A stretch of 64,000 nucleotides of DNA from Caballeronia sp. INDeC2 (GTDB taxonomy: Bacteria; Pseudomonadota; Gammaproteobacteria; Burkholderiales; Burkholderiaceae). The position numbers and the translations under genes were made by a program. The stretch lies in contig NZ_JALQDG010000003.1 in NCBI RefSeq assembly GCF_023631325.1, positions 310,001-374,000 on the forward strand. Reading direction: 5' to 3'. The notes under the pieces are model-generated. The model made no database searches, was not told the origin of the DNA, and was given only the letters and a program-made list of their open reading frames with translations. The stretch's first letter is position 1; each line of letters opens with the position of its first letter. Below, piece by piece: positions 56,464-64,000 of the stretch.

Positions 56464-57414
56464 ATGATCTACAGCATGACAGGCTATGCCAGCGCGACGC
56501 GCGAAGTCGTCGCGGATGGCGCGGGACCCAATGGCGCGGGCGGTTCGGGCGTCGGTGTATCGGTGGAATTGCGCACGGTGAATTCGCGCTTTCTCGATCT
56601 GAATTTCCGCATGCCCGAAGACGTGCGCGCGACCGAGCCGCAACTGCGCGAAATGCTGATGACCAAGCTCTCGCGCGGCAAGGTCGATATCCGCATCAAC
56701 CTGAACCGCGTCGAGCAGACTGCAAACGCGGGCGCGCTCAATCGCGAGGCGCTCACGCAGCTCGCCACGCTCGAGCGCGCCGTGCTCGACGTCTTCCACG
56801 ACGCCGAGCGCATGCGCACCGGCGAAATCCTGCGCTGGCCCGGCGTGCTCGCGGAAAGCGCGGTGTCGCAGGACACGTTGCGTGAAGCGGTGCTCGCGTG
56901 CGGCAAGCAGGCGATCGCCGATCTCATCGAAGTGCGCGCGCGTGAAGGCGCGGCGCTCGGCCGCGTGCTCATCGACAACGTGACGGAGATGGAAGCGATC
57001 GTCGCGCGCATCACGCCGCTCGTGCCGGAGCTCATCGCGAAGCATCAGCAGAAGATCGTCGAGCGTCTGCAGGACGCGCTCGGCATCGCGACCAGCGAAG
57101 GCGGCACGACGGTCGCGACGAGCGTGCCGCGCGAGGAGATCGCCGAACGCATCCGCCAGGAAGTGACGATGTACGGCATTCGCATCGACATCGCCGAAGA
57201 ATTGCAGCGTCTCACGGCGCACCTTGCCGAGACGCGCCACGTGCTGCAAAAGGGCGGCAAGGTCGGCAAACGGCTCGACTTCATGATGCAGGAGTTGAAC
57301 CGCGAAGCGAACACGCTCGGCTCGAAGGCGGCCGCGAAGGAACTCGCCGACGCATCGATGACGCTCAAGCTGCTCATCGAGCAAATGCGCGAGCAAGTAC
57401 AGAATCTGGAGTAA
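56464..57414 (+). CDS. yicC: YicC-family endoribonuclease
   Basis: 316 residues from the ATG at 56464. The N-terminus 'MIYSMTGYASATRE' and 'VELRTVNSRFLDLNFRMPEDVRATEPQLREML' are hallmarks. The C-terminal DUF1732 has 'GKRLDFMMQELNREANTLGSKAA'. E. coli YicC is reported to cut small RNA RyhB with other factors. A Gly-rich insert ('DGAGPNGAGGSGVG') loops out near residue 20. It is followed by gmk 9 nt later, an order kept in most proteobacteria. Confidence 0.95.
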   Translation: MIYSMTGYASATREVVADGAGPNGAGGSGVGVSVELRTVNSRFLDLNFRMPEDVRATEPQLREMLMTKLSRGKVDIRINLNRVEQTANAGALNREALTQLATLERAVLDVFHDAERMRTGEILRWPGVLAESAVSQDTLREAVLACGKQAIADLIEVRAREGAALGRVLIDNVTEMEAIVARITPLVPELIAKHQQKIVERLQDALGIATSEGGTTVATSVPREEIAERIRQEVTMYGIRIDIAEELQRLTAHLAETRHVLQKGGKVGKRLDFMMQELNREANTLGSKAAAKELADASMTLKLLIEQMREQVQNLE

Positions 57415-57423
57415 CGCAACATC

Positions 57424-58098
57424 ATGCCGAATACCACACACCGCTCGCACAGCCACTACACGGGCATCTATCCCGGCAATCTGTTCATGGTCGTCGCGCC
57501 TTCGGGCGCGGGCAAGTCGACGCTCGTGAACGCGCTGCTCGCCGAGGATCCGGAGATTCTGCTGTCGGTTTCGTACACGACACGTGAAGCGCGTTCGAAG
57601 GAAACCAACGGCGTGCAATATCACTTCGTGTCCGTCGACGAATTCATGGAGCGGCGCGAAAAGGGGGAGTTTCTCGAAAGCGCCGAAGTGCACGGCAACT
57701 ACTATGCGACGTCGAAGCTGTGGATCGCGGAGCAGATGAAGCAGGGCCACGACGTGCTGCTGGAGATCGACTGGCAGGGCGCGCAGCAGGTGAAGAAGCA
57801 GTTTCGCAACGCGGTGGAAATTTTCATTCTGCCGCCGTCGCTCGATGCGCTCGAAGACCGCCTCAAGAAACGCGGCCAGGATTCCGAAAAAGTGATCGTG
57901 CGACGCCTGCTCGCGGCCGGCAGCGAGATGGCGCACGCATCGGAAGCGGAGTATGTCGTCATCAACGAGAATTTCGATCGCGCGCTCACCGAACTGCGCT
58001 GTCTCGTTGCCGCGACGCGCCTGCGCTTCACGTCGCAATACGCGCGCAATACGCAGCTCTTCGTGGACCTCGGCATCCACTCCACGCCGCAAGCGTGA
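57424..58098 (+). CDS. gmk: Guanylate kinase
   Basis: 224 residues. Phosphorylates GMP to GDP. The P-loop '[17 protein letters not shown]', the GMP-binding '[22 protein letters not shown]' and '[17 protein letters not shown]' are intact. It sits between yicC and rpoZ in the conserved cluster. The first 18 residues before 'GNLFMVVAP' are His/Thr-rich and variable; a start a little downstream is possible. Confidence 0.97.
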   Translation: MPNTTHRSHSHYTGIYPGNLFMVVAPSGAGKSTLVNALLAEDPEILLSVSYTTREARSKETNGVQYHFVSVDEFMERREKGEFLESAEVHGNYYATSKLWIAEQMKQGHDVLLEIDWQGAQQVKKQFRNAVEIFILPPSLDALEDRLKKRGQDSEKVIVRRLLAAGSEMAHASEAEYVVINENFDRALTELRCLVAATRLRFTSQYARNTQLFVDLGIHSTPQA

Positions 58099-58167
58099 CG
58101 CACTGCAGTGGCCGGATCGTCCGGTCACATAAGGTAGAATAAAACCCATATTGAGAAGGAAGCAAAC

Positions 58168-58371
58168 ATGGCCCGCATCACCGTCGAAGACTGCCTGAAA
58201 CAAATCCCGAATCGCTTCGAGCTCGCGCTTGCGGCAACGTATCGCGCGCGCCAGCTCGCGCAGGGCCACACGCCGAAAATCGAGAGCCGCGACAAGCCGA
58301 CCGTCGTCGCGCTGCGCGAGATCGCCGCGGGCCAGGTTGGCATCGAAATGTTGAAGAAGGTGCCCGTCTAA
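58168..58371 (+). CDS. rpoZ: RNA polymerase omega subunit
   Basis: 67 residues, the normal betaproteobacterial length. '[30 protein letters not shown]' and '[16 protein letters not shown]' are the omega signature that clamps the beta' C-terminus. A -10-like TAGAAT lies at 58135-58140 and AAGGA before the ATG. Followed by spoT, linking omega to the ppGpp response. Confidence 0.97.
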   Translation: MARITVEDCLKQIPNRFELALAATYRARQLAQGHTPKIESRDKPTVVALREIAAGQVGIEMLKKVPV

Positions 58372-58443
58372 GGGCTGCCGTTCCGCACGGTTTCATTTTT
58401 TGCAACCGAAGACCCAGCGCGTCACATCACCACGGAGGGGAAG

Positions 58444-60840
58444 ATGAGTCAGACACCGTTGCCCATCTCCGCCGCCGTGGACCCCGACCTCGAAATCGAT
58501 CAGGATTCCCTGCTCGATGCGGACAAGCCGCATGCGGCGCGCAAGTACATCGACGCGGTCCTCGAACAGTCCTTCCGCCATCTGTTCGGCCCGACCGCCA
58601 CGCCGGAGCAGCCGCGCAAGCACGACGTCGTTTCCATCGCGAAGCTGACGAACGCGCTCGCGAGCTACATCACCCCGGAAGAGATCAAGGAAGTCAAGGC
58701 GGCTTTCCATTTCAGCGACGAAGCGCATCTCGGGCAGTATCGCCAGAGCGGTGAGCCGTACATCACGCATCCGGTCGCGGTCGCGGAAATCTGCGCGGGC
58801 TGGAAGCTCGACGCGCAATCGATCATGGCGGCCTTGCTGCACGACGTGATCGAAGACCAGGGCGTCACCAAGACCGAGATAGCGGAGCGCTTCGGTGCGA
58901 AGGTCGCGGAACTGGTCGATGGCTTGTCCAAACTGGACAAGATGGAGTTTCGCAATCGCGAGGAAGCGCAGGCGGAAAACTTCCGCAAGATGCTGCTCGC
59001 GATGGCGCGCGACGTGCGCGTCATTCTCGTCAAGCTCGCCGACCGGCTGCACAACATGCGCACGCTCGGCGCGGTGCCGCCGGAGAAGCGCAGGCGCGTG
59101 GCGCGCGAGACGCTGGATATCTACGCGCCCATCGCACATCGGCTCGGCCTCAACAACACCTATCGCGAACTGCAGGATCTGTCGTTTGCGAACTTCAATC
59201 CGAACCGGTACGCGACGCTCGAAAAAGCAGTGAAAGCCGCACGCGGGAATCGGCGTGAAGTGGTCGGCAAGATTCTGGAAACCGTGCAGCGCACCATCGC
59301 CGATGCCAAGATCAACGCGGAAGTCACTGGCCGCGAGAAAACGATCTTCAGCATCTACAAGAAGATGCGCGACAAGCAGTTGTCGTTCTCGCAGGTCCTC
59401 GATGTCTACGGTTTTCGCGTCGTCGTCGAGAGCGCGCTGGAATGCTATACGTGCATCGGCGCGCTGCATGCGCTCTACAAACCCGTACCGGGCAAGTTCA
59501 AGGACTACATCGCCATTCCGAAGGTGAACGGCTATCAGTCCCTGCATACCACGCTGGTCGGTCCGTTCGGCGCGCCGATCGAGTTCCAGATCCGCACGCG
59601 CAAGATGCACGAGATCGCCGAGGCGGGCGTCGCGGCGCACTGGCTCTACAAGAACGGCGGCGCGGATCTGAACGATGTCCAGAAGCGCGCGCATCAGTGG
59701 CTCAAATCGCTGCTCGACATTCAAAGCGAAGCGGGCGATTCGAGTGAATTCCTCGAACACGTCAAAATCGACCTGTTCCCGGACGCCGTCTACGTATTCA
59801 CGCCGAAGTCGAAGATCATGCCGCTGCCGCGTGGCGCGACCGCGCTCGACTTCGCGTATTCGATCCACAGCGACCTCGGCAACCAGTGCGTCGCGGTGAA
59901 GATCAACAACGAGCTCCTGCCGCTGCGCACGGAGCTGAAGAGCGGCGATATCGTCGAAGTGATCACCGCGCCGTATTCGAAGCCGAATCCCGCGTGGCTC
60001 GGCTTCGTGCGGACCGGCAAGGCGCGCTCGGCAATCCGTCACTATCTGAAGACGATGCGCCTGAACGAGTCCGTCCAGCTGGGCGAGCGGCTCGTCGATC
60101 AGAGTCTCAAGGGTTACGGCCTCGCGCTGTCGGACGTCACGCCGGAAGTGTGGGAGAGGCTCGTGCAGTGGACCGGCAACAAGACACGGCAGGAAATTTT
60201 CGCCGATATCGGTCTCGGCCGGCGCGTGGCGGCCGTGATGGCGAAGCGCATCGAAGTGTTGATGAACGGCATCGCCGACGACGAAGATCATCCGCATCGC
60301 GAGCATCACAATACCAATACGGCGCCGCCGGTGGTCATCACGGGCACGGAAGGCATGTCGGTGCAGTTGTCGCCGTGCTGCCGCCCGATTCCCGGCGACG
60401 ACATCATGGGCTACATCGGCATCGGGCTCGGCATGGCGATTCACACGACTGAATGCCGTGTCGCGCAACGGATTCATCGGCGCGATCCAGGCCGCTGGAT
60501 CGATGTCGCGTGGGCGCCGCAGCCGGGACGTCTCTTCGATGTCGCCGTGAAGGTGCTCGTGAAGAACACGAAGGGCGTCTTCGCGCGCGTGGCGGCGGAT
60601 ATCACGTCGGCCGACGCGAACATCGTGCATATCGCTATGGACGAAGACGTGTCACAGGAAGCCAAGATGCTGCGCTTCGTGATTCAGGTGAGCGACCGCG
60701 TGCATCTGGCGAACGTCATGCGCCGCGTGCGCACCAATCCGGACGTGATGCGCATCGCGCGCGAGCGTCCGAGCGACGAACCGCATCACCGTAATCAGGA
60801 CGGCGGCATGCGCATCGACCGCGAGCGCGCCGACTACTGA
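58444..60840 (+). CDS. spoT: Bifunctional (p)ppGpp synthetase/hydrolase SpoT
   Basis: 798 residues. Controls the stringent response. The N-terminal HD hydrolase reads 'HPVAVAEICAGWKLDAQSIMAALLHDVIEDQGVT' (HD pair) and 'VKLADRLHNMRTL'. The synthetase domain contains 'FSIYKKMRDKQLSFSQVLDVYGFRVVVES' and 'DYIAIPKVNGYQSLHTTLVGPFGAPIEFQIRT'. TGS is at about residues 450-510 ('VYVFTPKSKIMPLPRGATALDFAYSIH'), and ACT at the end ('FDVAVKVLVKNTKGVFARVAADI'). The intact HD motif argues for hydrolase activity, i.e. SpoT/Rel type rather than RelA. A low-complexity start of about 60 residues precedes the HD domain. Confidence 0.97.
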   Translation: MSQTPLPISAAVDPDLEIDQDSLLDADKPHAARKYIDAVLEQSFRHLFGPTATPEQPRKHDVVSIAKLTNALASYITPEEIKEVKAAFHFSDEAHLGQYRQSGEPYITHPVAVAEICAGWKLDAQSIMAALLHDVIEDQGVTKTEIAERFGAKVAELVDGLSKLDKMEFRNREEAQAENFRKMLLAMARDVRVILVKLADRLHNMRTLGAVPPEKRRRVARETLDIYAPIAHRLGLNNTYRELQDLSFANFNPNRYATLEKAVKAARGNRREVVGKILETVQRTIADAKINAEVTGREKTIFSIYKKMRDKQLSFSQVLDVYGFRVVVESALECYTCIGALHALYKPVPGKFKDYIAIPKVNGYQSLHTTLVGPFGAPIEFQIRTRKMHEIAEAGVAAHWLYKNGGADLNDVQKRAHQWLKSLLDIQSEAGDSSEFLEHVKIDLFPDAVYVFTPKSKIMPLPRGATALDFAYSIHSDLGNQCVAVKINNELLPLRTELKSGDIVEVITAPYSKPNPAWLGFVRTGKARSAIRHYLKTMRLNESVQLGERLVDQSLKGYGLALSDVTPEVWERLVQWTGNKTRQEIFADIGLGRRVAAVMAKRIEVLMNGIADDEDHPHREHHNTNTAPPVVITGTEGMSVQLSPCCRPIPGDDIMGYIGIGLGMAIHTTECRVAQRIHRRDPGRWIDVAWAPQPGRLFDVAVKVLVKNTKGVFARVAADITSADANIVHIAMDEDVSQEAKMLRFVIQVSDRVHLANVMRRVRTNPDVMRIARERPSDEPHHRNQDGGMRIDRERADY

Positions 60841-60902
60841 CGCGGCGCGGGTACGCGGCGTGCATGCCTGTCGTCGATCGACGAACAGGAGAGAGCGCCG
60901 CA

Positions 60903-61394
60903 ATGAACACTTCCGACCTCGAAGGCGCCACGCTCGACTATTGGGTCGCGCGCGGACTGCACGAATTCATCCGAGAGATTCATTTCACCGACAGTGGAGA
61001 GACGCTCTCCATACGCGGCAACGACCGCGGCAAGCCTTGGGACGGACGTTTCCTGCCGTCGACTTCATGGGAGGCGGCCGCCGTCGTTCTAGAGCGGGCC
61101 TGCAAACTCGAAATGCATGATCACGGGCGCGGCGAGGTGATCTGCACCGTGAGTTTCGGCAAGGATGGCAAGCCGGTGGAAGGACGGGGCGCGTCGTTGC
61201 GCATCGCATTGCTGCGCGCCTTCGTGCGGCACACGTTCGGCGATACCGTCGACGACGAATTTCCGCGCCGTTCGCAGGCTTTGCTTGGGGTGCGGGCCGA
61301 AGCGATTGGGGAGTCGAGTGCGTCGGTGTCGGTGGAAGACGTGCCGAGGCCGGAATTGCATATCGGCGATATCGGCTCGGTGCCGCGTCAATAG
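60903..61394 (+). CDS. DUF2591 (NinX-like) family protein
   Basis: 163 residues from the ATG at 60903 (GGAGAG about 12 nt upstream). The N-terminus 'LEGATLDYWVARGLHE', then 'FLPSTSWEAAAVVLERACKLEMHDHG' and 'ASLRIALLRAFVRHTFGDTVDDE', follows the DUF2591 pattern, known mainly from phage NinX-type proteins. No enzyme motif is seen. It stands alone in a core-gene slot between spoT and the tRNA-Arg pair with host-like base composition, so it is long resident rather than newly acquired. Confidence 0.75.
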   Translation: MNTSDLEGATLDYWVARGLHEFIREIHFTDSGETLSIRGNDRGKPWDGRFLPSTSWEAAAVVLERACKLEMHDHGRGEVICTVSFGKDGKPVEGRGASLRIALLRAFVRHTFGDTVDDEFPRRSQALLGVRAEAIGESSASVSVEDVPRPELHIGDIGSVPRQ

Positions 61395-61461
61395 AAATAG
61401 GCGACGCCCGAGGCTCGCGACAAACAAAAAGCGCCTTCCCTATGGAAGGCCCTTCGAAAGA

Positions 61462-61538
61462 TGGCGCGGCTGGCAGGATTCGAACCCACGACCCCTTGGT
61501 TCGTAGCCAAGTACTCTATCCAACTGAGCTACAGCCGC
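61462..61538 (-). tRNA. tRNA-Arg (anticodon ACG), copy 1
   Basis: 77 nt. Acceptor GCGGCTG/CAGCCGC with encoded CCA, anticodon loop CTACGAA, D-arm 'AGCTCAGTTGGATAGAGT', T-arm GTGGGTTCGAATCCTGC. A34 is expected to be edited to inosine to read CGU/CGC/CGA. Identical to the copy 100 nt away. Confidence 0.97.
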
Positions 61539-61638
61539 ACGCAAAACGGTACTGCTTGAACTGCACTGCGCTTTTGGTTAAGCGCTTGATCTTTTCATCG
61601 AGCGGCGCGAACGCCGAACGTGAAAACATCAAAATAGG

Positions 61639-61715
61639 TGGCGCGGCTGGCAGGATTCGAACCCACGACCCCTTGGTTCGTAGCCAAGTACTCTATCCAA
61701 CTGAGCTACAGCCGC
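61639..61715 (-). tRNA. tRNA-Arg (anticodon ACG), copy 2
   Basis: 77 nt, identical to copy 1 through the whole tRNA and about 5 nt of 5' flank (CGCAC... on the minus strand). On the minus strand this copy is transcribed first and both are probably on one precursor. Confidence 0.97.
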
Positions 61716-61886
61716 ACGCAGAAGCGGAATTATAGCCAAGCCTATTCCGAAATGGAAGGGGTTTTGACCAAAGCATCGAATTTTCGATCAGCGGACGTTC
61801 GGCGAAAGGGGCTTCCGGCGTGGTAAGTTGATGTCTGGAAAGCAAGTCCTCATGGAATTCGACATCATTCGGCATCGACCAGCATC

Positions 61887-62438
61887 ATGAACAAGGCATT
61901 TGTCAAAGAGTCGGACGACACCGACGACGACCTCGAACTCGGCCATCCGGACGTCCCGGCGGGCACGAAGAATTACATCACGCCGGCGGGCCACAAACGG
62001 CTGCGTGACGAACTTCTGCAGCTTCTGGACACCGACCGCCCGGAAGTGGTCAAGCTCGTTTCCTGGGCCGCGTCCAACGGGGATCGCTCGGAGAACGGCG
62101 ACTATATCTACGGCAAGCGGCGGCTGCGCGAAATCGACCGCCGCATCCGCTTTCTGACGAAGCGTCTGGATCTCGCGGAAGTGGTGGACAGCAGCAAGCA
62201 AGAGAACGTCGATCAGGTGTTCTTCGGCGCGACGGTGGACTACGCAGGCGAAGACGGCGATGTAAAGACGGTGACGATCGTGGGTGTCGATGAGGTGAAT
62301 CTGGACATCGGCTATGTGAGCTGGATCTCGCCGGTCGCGCGGGCGCTGTTGAAGGCGAAGACGGGCGACACGGTCGCGCTGCATACGCCGGCGGGCGTGC
62401 AACAAATCGATATTCTGGATGTGCGATATCCGGATTGA
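61887..62438 (+). CDS. greB: Transcription elongation factor GreB
   Basis: 183 residues. Rescues backtracked RNA polymerase by stimulating transcript cleavage. 'NYITPAGHKRLRDELLQLL' and 'AASNGDRSENGDYIYGKRRLREIDRRIRFLTKRL' form the coiled coil with the tip acidic residues (D-x-x-E-N-x-D-Y). The C-terminal FKBP-like domain is 'VFFGATVDYAGEDGD...VSWISPVARALLKAKTGDTVALHTPAG'. The basic-tip and Y-I-Y-G-K motifs fit GreB rather than GreA. An N-terminal acidic extension covers about 25 residues. Confidence 0.95.
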   Translation: MNKAFVKESDDTDDDLELGHPDVPAGTKNYITPAGHKRLRDELLQLLDTDRPEVVKLVSWAASNGDRSENGDYIYGKRRLREIDRRIRFLTKRLDLAEVVDSSKQENVDQVFFGATVDYAGEDGDVKTVTIVGVDEVNLDIGYVSWISPVARALLKAKTGDTVALHTPAGVQQIDILDVRYPD

Positions 62439-62460
62439 TCGAAAGTTATCGCACGGACCA

Positions 62461-62489
62461 AAAAAAAGCCGCTCCGAAGAGCGGCTTTT
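62461..62489. terminator. Bidirectional terminator greB/porin
   Basis: Arms AAAAGCCGCTC/GAGCGGCTTTT with a CGAA tetraloop and A-rich left flank (A7), between convergent genes. Confidence 0.9.
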
Positions 62490-62513
62490 CTACAACTAAA
62501 CTGCTTGTGAAGC

Positions 62514-63656
62514 TTAGAAGCGGTGACGCACGCCGACCGTAGCCGAAACCTGGTTGCCGTTCGACGACATGCCCACACCGTTGATCACAGCACCGATCGG
62601 CAGGCCGTCCTGGTCGGTCATGTGCTGGTATTCGCCTTGCAGGTACACGTCGGTACGCTTGGACAGCGCGTATGCCGTTTGCAGGCTGAACTGGTGGAAC
62701 TTCGGCTTTTCGCCATCGATACGGCTGTCCGTGTAGGTGTACGCACCCGCGAGCGACAGAGCCGGCGTCAGGTTGTAACGGCCGTTGACTTCGTAGTTCG
62801 TGAAGCGAACGTGACCGTCGGTCAGGTTGATCGAGCCAGCGCCTTGCGAGCCGACGTTGGTGATCGACGAAGCGTTGTCCAGCATCGTTTGCGTGAACAC
62901 GAAGCCAACAGTCGCCGGGCCGAACGCGTAGCTCAGGCCACCGCCGAAGATGCGCTGACGGCCAGCGACGAACGGCGTGTTGTCGGTCGTGATCGCGCCG
63001 TTGACGTTGTTCGTCGGCGAGCCGACGTTGTTCAGCTGCATGTACGCGGCTGCCACGTTCAACGGACCGTAGTTGTACGATGCGCCGACGCTGTATGCGC
63101 GGTTGTCCGCGAAGCCGCCTGCTTCGTTCGAGAAGCCGTACATCGCGCCCAGCTTGAAGCCGGCGTAGTTCGCGCTCGTGTACTTGACCGAGTTGTTGAC
63201 GCGGAACGTGTTGTCGAGGTTGTCGTTGTCGAACGGGTGGGCGAACTGCGTGCCGCCGTATTGCGTGCCCGTCAGAGCCAGCGGCCCGAGGAAGTCGACC
63301 ACGGAGTCATATTGACGGCCGAGCGTCACGGCGCCGAACTGGTTGCTCGACAGACCGACAAATGCCTGACGACCGAACTCGCGACCACCCTGGCCATTCG
63401 TGCCGTTCATGATGTTGAAGCCGTTTTCCAACGTGAAGATCGCCTTCAGGCCGCCACCGAGGTCCTCGGAACCACGCAGGCCCCAACGGCTGCCGTTGAC
63501 GGAACCGCTCGTCGCCTTCCAGTTGCTGTGGCCTTGCTGGTTGTTCGTGTAGGTGATGCCCGCATCGATCAGGCCGTACAGCGTGACGCTGCTTTGCGCA
63601 TGGGCGGCGGTAGCAAAAACGCCCGTCAGGGCGGCGACCATGAGAGTCTTTTTCAT
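62514..63656 (-). CDS. General outer-membrane porin (Burkholderia OmpC-like)
   Basis: 380 residues from the ATG at 63656 (GGAG 8 nt upstream). The signal peptide is 'MKKTLMVAALTGVFATAAHAQ'. The mature protein begins 'SSVTLYGLIDAGITYTNN', then 'SRWGLRGSEDLGGGLKAIFTLENGFNI' and 'GREFGRQAFVGLSSNQFGAVTLGRQYD', typical of trimeric 16-strand porins of Burkholderiales. It ends in the Phe-terminated beta-signal 'VSATVGVRHRF' recognised by BAM. It allows diffusion of small solutes. Many paralogues usually exist in such genomes. Confidence 0.97.
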   Translation of the reverse strand: MKKTLMVAALTGVFATAAHAQSSVTLYGLIDAGITYTNNQQGHSNWKATSGSVNGSRWGLRGSEDLGGGLKAIFTLENGFNIMNGTNGQGGREFGRQAFVGLSSNQFGAVTLGRQYDSVVDFLGPLALTGTQYGGTQFAHPFDNDNLDNTFRVNNSVKYTSANYAGFKLGAMYGFSNEAGGFADNRAYSVGASYNYGPLNVAAAYMQLNNVGSPTNNVNGAITTDNTPFVAGRQRIFGGGLSYAFGPATVGFVFTQTMLDNASSITNVGSQGAGSINLTDGHVRFTNYEVNGRYNLTPALSLAGAYTYTDSRIDGEKPKFHQFSLQTAYALSKRTDVYLQGEYQHMTDQDGLPIGAVINGVGMSSNGNQVSATVGVRHRF

Positions 63657-64000
63657 CTTTGTAACTCCGAGAGCAGATTGGGCCGGGGACCCAGGCTTTG
63701 AGGAAACCTCGCTCCGACGCGCTGCGAGAGGCGCGGGCGGAGGAGCAATGCGCCGGCGGTGCGACACATTTGTTTCCGGACCAGACGAAGTGTAAAGACG
63801 GTGTTACAGAAGGGACCTCCCAATTTCCGCAATAAACCATTGTTGATGCGGCAATGATCTATTCGGCGAACATTTTTCTTTATATACAATGATTTATCGA
63901 CGAATAAAGTCGTAAGGGCGCAGGTGTCAACCGAATGACGTTGCGGATGCGCGACATGAATCGCGCCGGAAAATAACGAAAAATTCTGCAATTCGATTGT
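63657..64000. other. Porin upstream region, 344 nt
   Basis: No gene is supported. It is AT-rich from about 63780 to 63910 on the porin's upstream side, consistent with a long, regulated leader and promoter. Confidence 0.5.
63902..63930 (-). promoter_or_regulatory. Candidate porin promoter
   Basis: On the minus strand a perfect -35 TTGACA (63925-63930) lies 17 nt before TTATTC (63902-63907). The -10 match is poor. It is about 250 nt upstream of the ATG, implying a long leader. Tentative. Confidence 0.3.

Noticed and set aside
56275..58269. 664-codon open frame opposite yicC and gmk
   Set aside because: Shadow spanning two well-supported genes; no protein-like features.
58393..60630. 745-codon open frame opposite spoT
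   Set aside because: Antisense shadow of spoT; no ribosome site, no recognisable domain, composition dominated by Arg, Ala and Asp.
61462..61715. tRNA-Arg genes as an attachment site of an integrated element
   Set aside because: No integrase and no foreign DNA next to them; the repeat is a whole-gene duplication between core genes.

Overview
The window is a high-GC chromosomal segment of a betaproteobacterium of the Burkholderia sensu lato group (Paraburkholderia/Caballeronia-like). The evidence is the gene content and order: apbC-dcd-Lys/Arg decarboxylase, hemC-hemDX-hemY with a fused HemD-HemX, yicC-gmk-rpoZ-spoT-tRNA-Arg-greB, minCDE, and a Burkholderia-type general porin. About 60 protein genes and four tRNA genes can be supported. 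Most are core housekeeping genes, packed closely and often ended by clear hairpin terminators.

Layout. 0-11.5 kb: the end of tamB, metG, an OmpA-like lipoprotein, apbC/mrp, a Cu/Zn-SOD-like lipoprotein that has lost most metal ligands, dcd, an LdcA-like PLP decarboxylase and a glutathione transferase. 11.9-16.2 kb: a bestrophin-like channel, argH, and an XRE/MmyB-type regulator divergent from a small-molecule methyltransferase. 16.2-18.7 kb: a small accessory island of less GC-rich DNA with a probable polymorphic toxin and a probable immunity gene. 18.7-26.4 kb: ppc and the heme operon hemC-hemDX-hemY. 26.6-31 kb: a secreted SGNH hydrolase fused to a bulb-type lectin, rhodanese, Pcm-like methyltransferase, TRIC-type channel, Smr protein and trxB. 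32.3-41.9 kb: ftsK, lolA, a LysR regulator divergent from a 4-guanidinobutyrase/agmatinase gene, an NCS1 permease, rarA, serS and a tRNA-Ser. 42-50 kb: map, a GNAT acetyltransferase, minCDE, small envelope proteins, an OpgC-type membrane protein and an MHS transporter. 50-56.2 kb: several small unknown proteins, a candidate small RNA, a second tRNA-Ser, and the operon rph-rdgB-hemW-MFS. 56.4-64 kb: yicC, gmk, rpoZ, spoT, a DUF2591-type protein, two identical tRNA-Arg genes, greB and a porin.

Functional groupings: envelope biogenesis (TamB, LolA, OmpA-like lipoprotein, porin, OpgC), division (FtsK, MinCDE), translation and tRNA charging (MetG, SerS, tRNAs, Map), transcription and stringent control (RpoZ, SpoT, GreB), nucleotide hygiene (Dcd, RdgB, Gmk), and tetrapyrrole synthesis (HemC/D/X/Y, HemW).

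The most interesting items are the orphan toxin/immunity pair, the metal-site-depleted SOD-like lipoprotein, the gbuA-like/LysR/NCS1 permease cluster with a perfect operator palindrome, a divergent operator between the XRE regulator and methyltransferase, and two intergenic minus-strand RNA candidates with CU-rich unpaired stretches and their own terminators. No CRISPR array, insertion sequence, prophage or rRNA was found. Family names come from recognising sequences by eye; no database search was possible.
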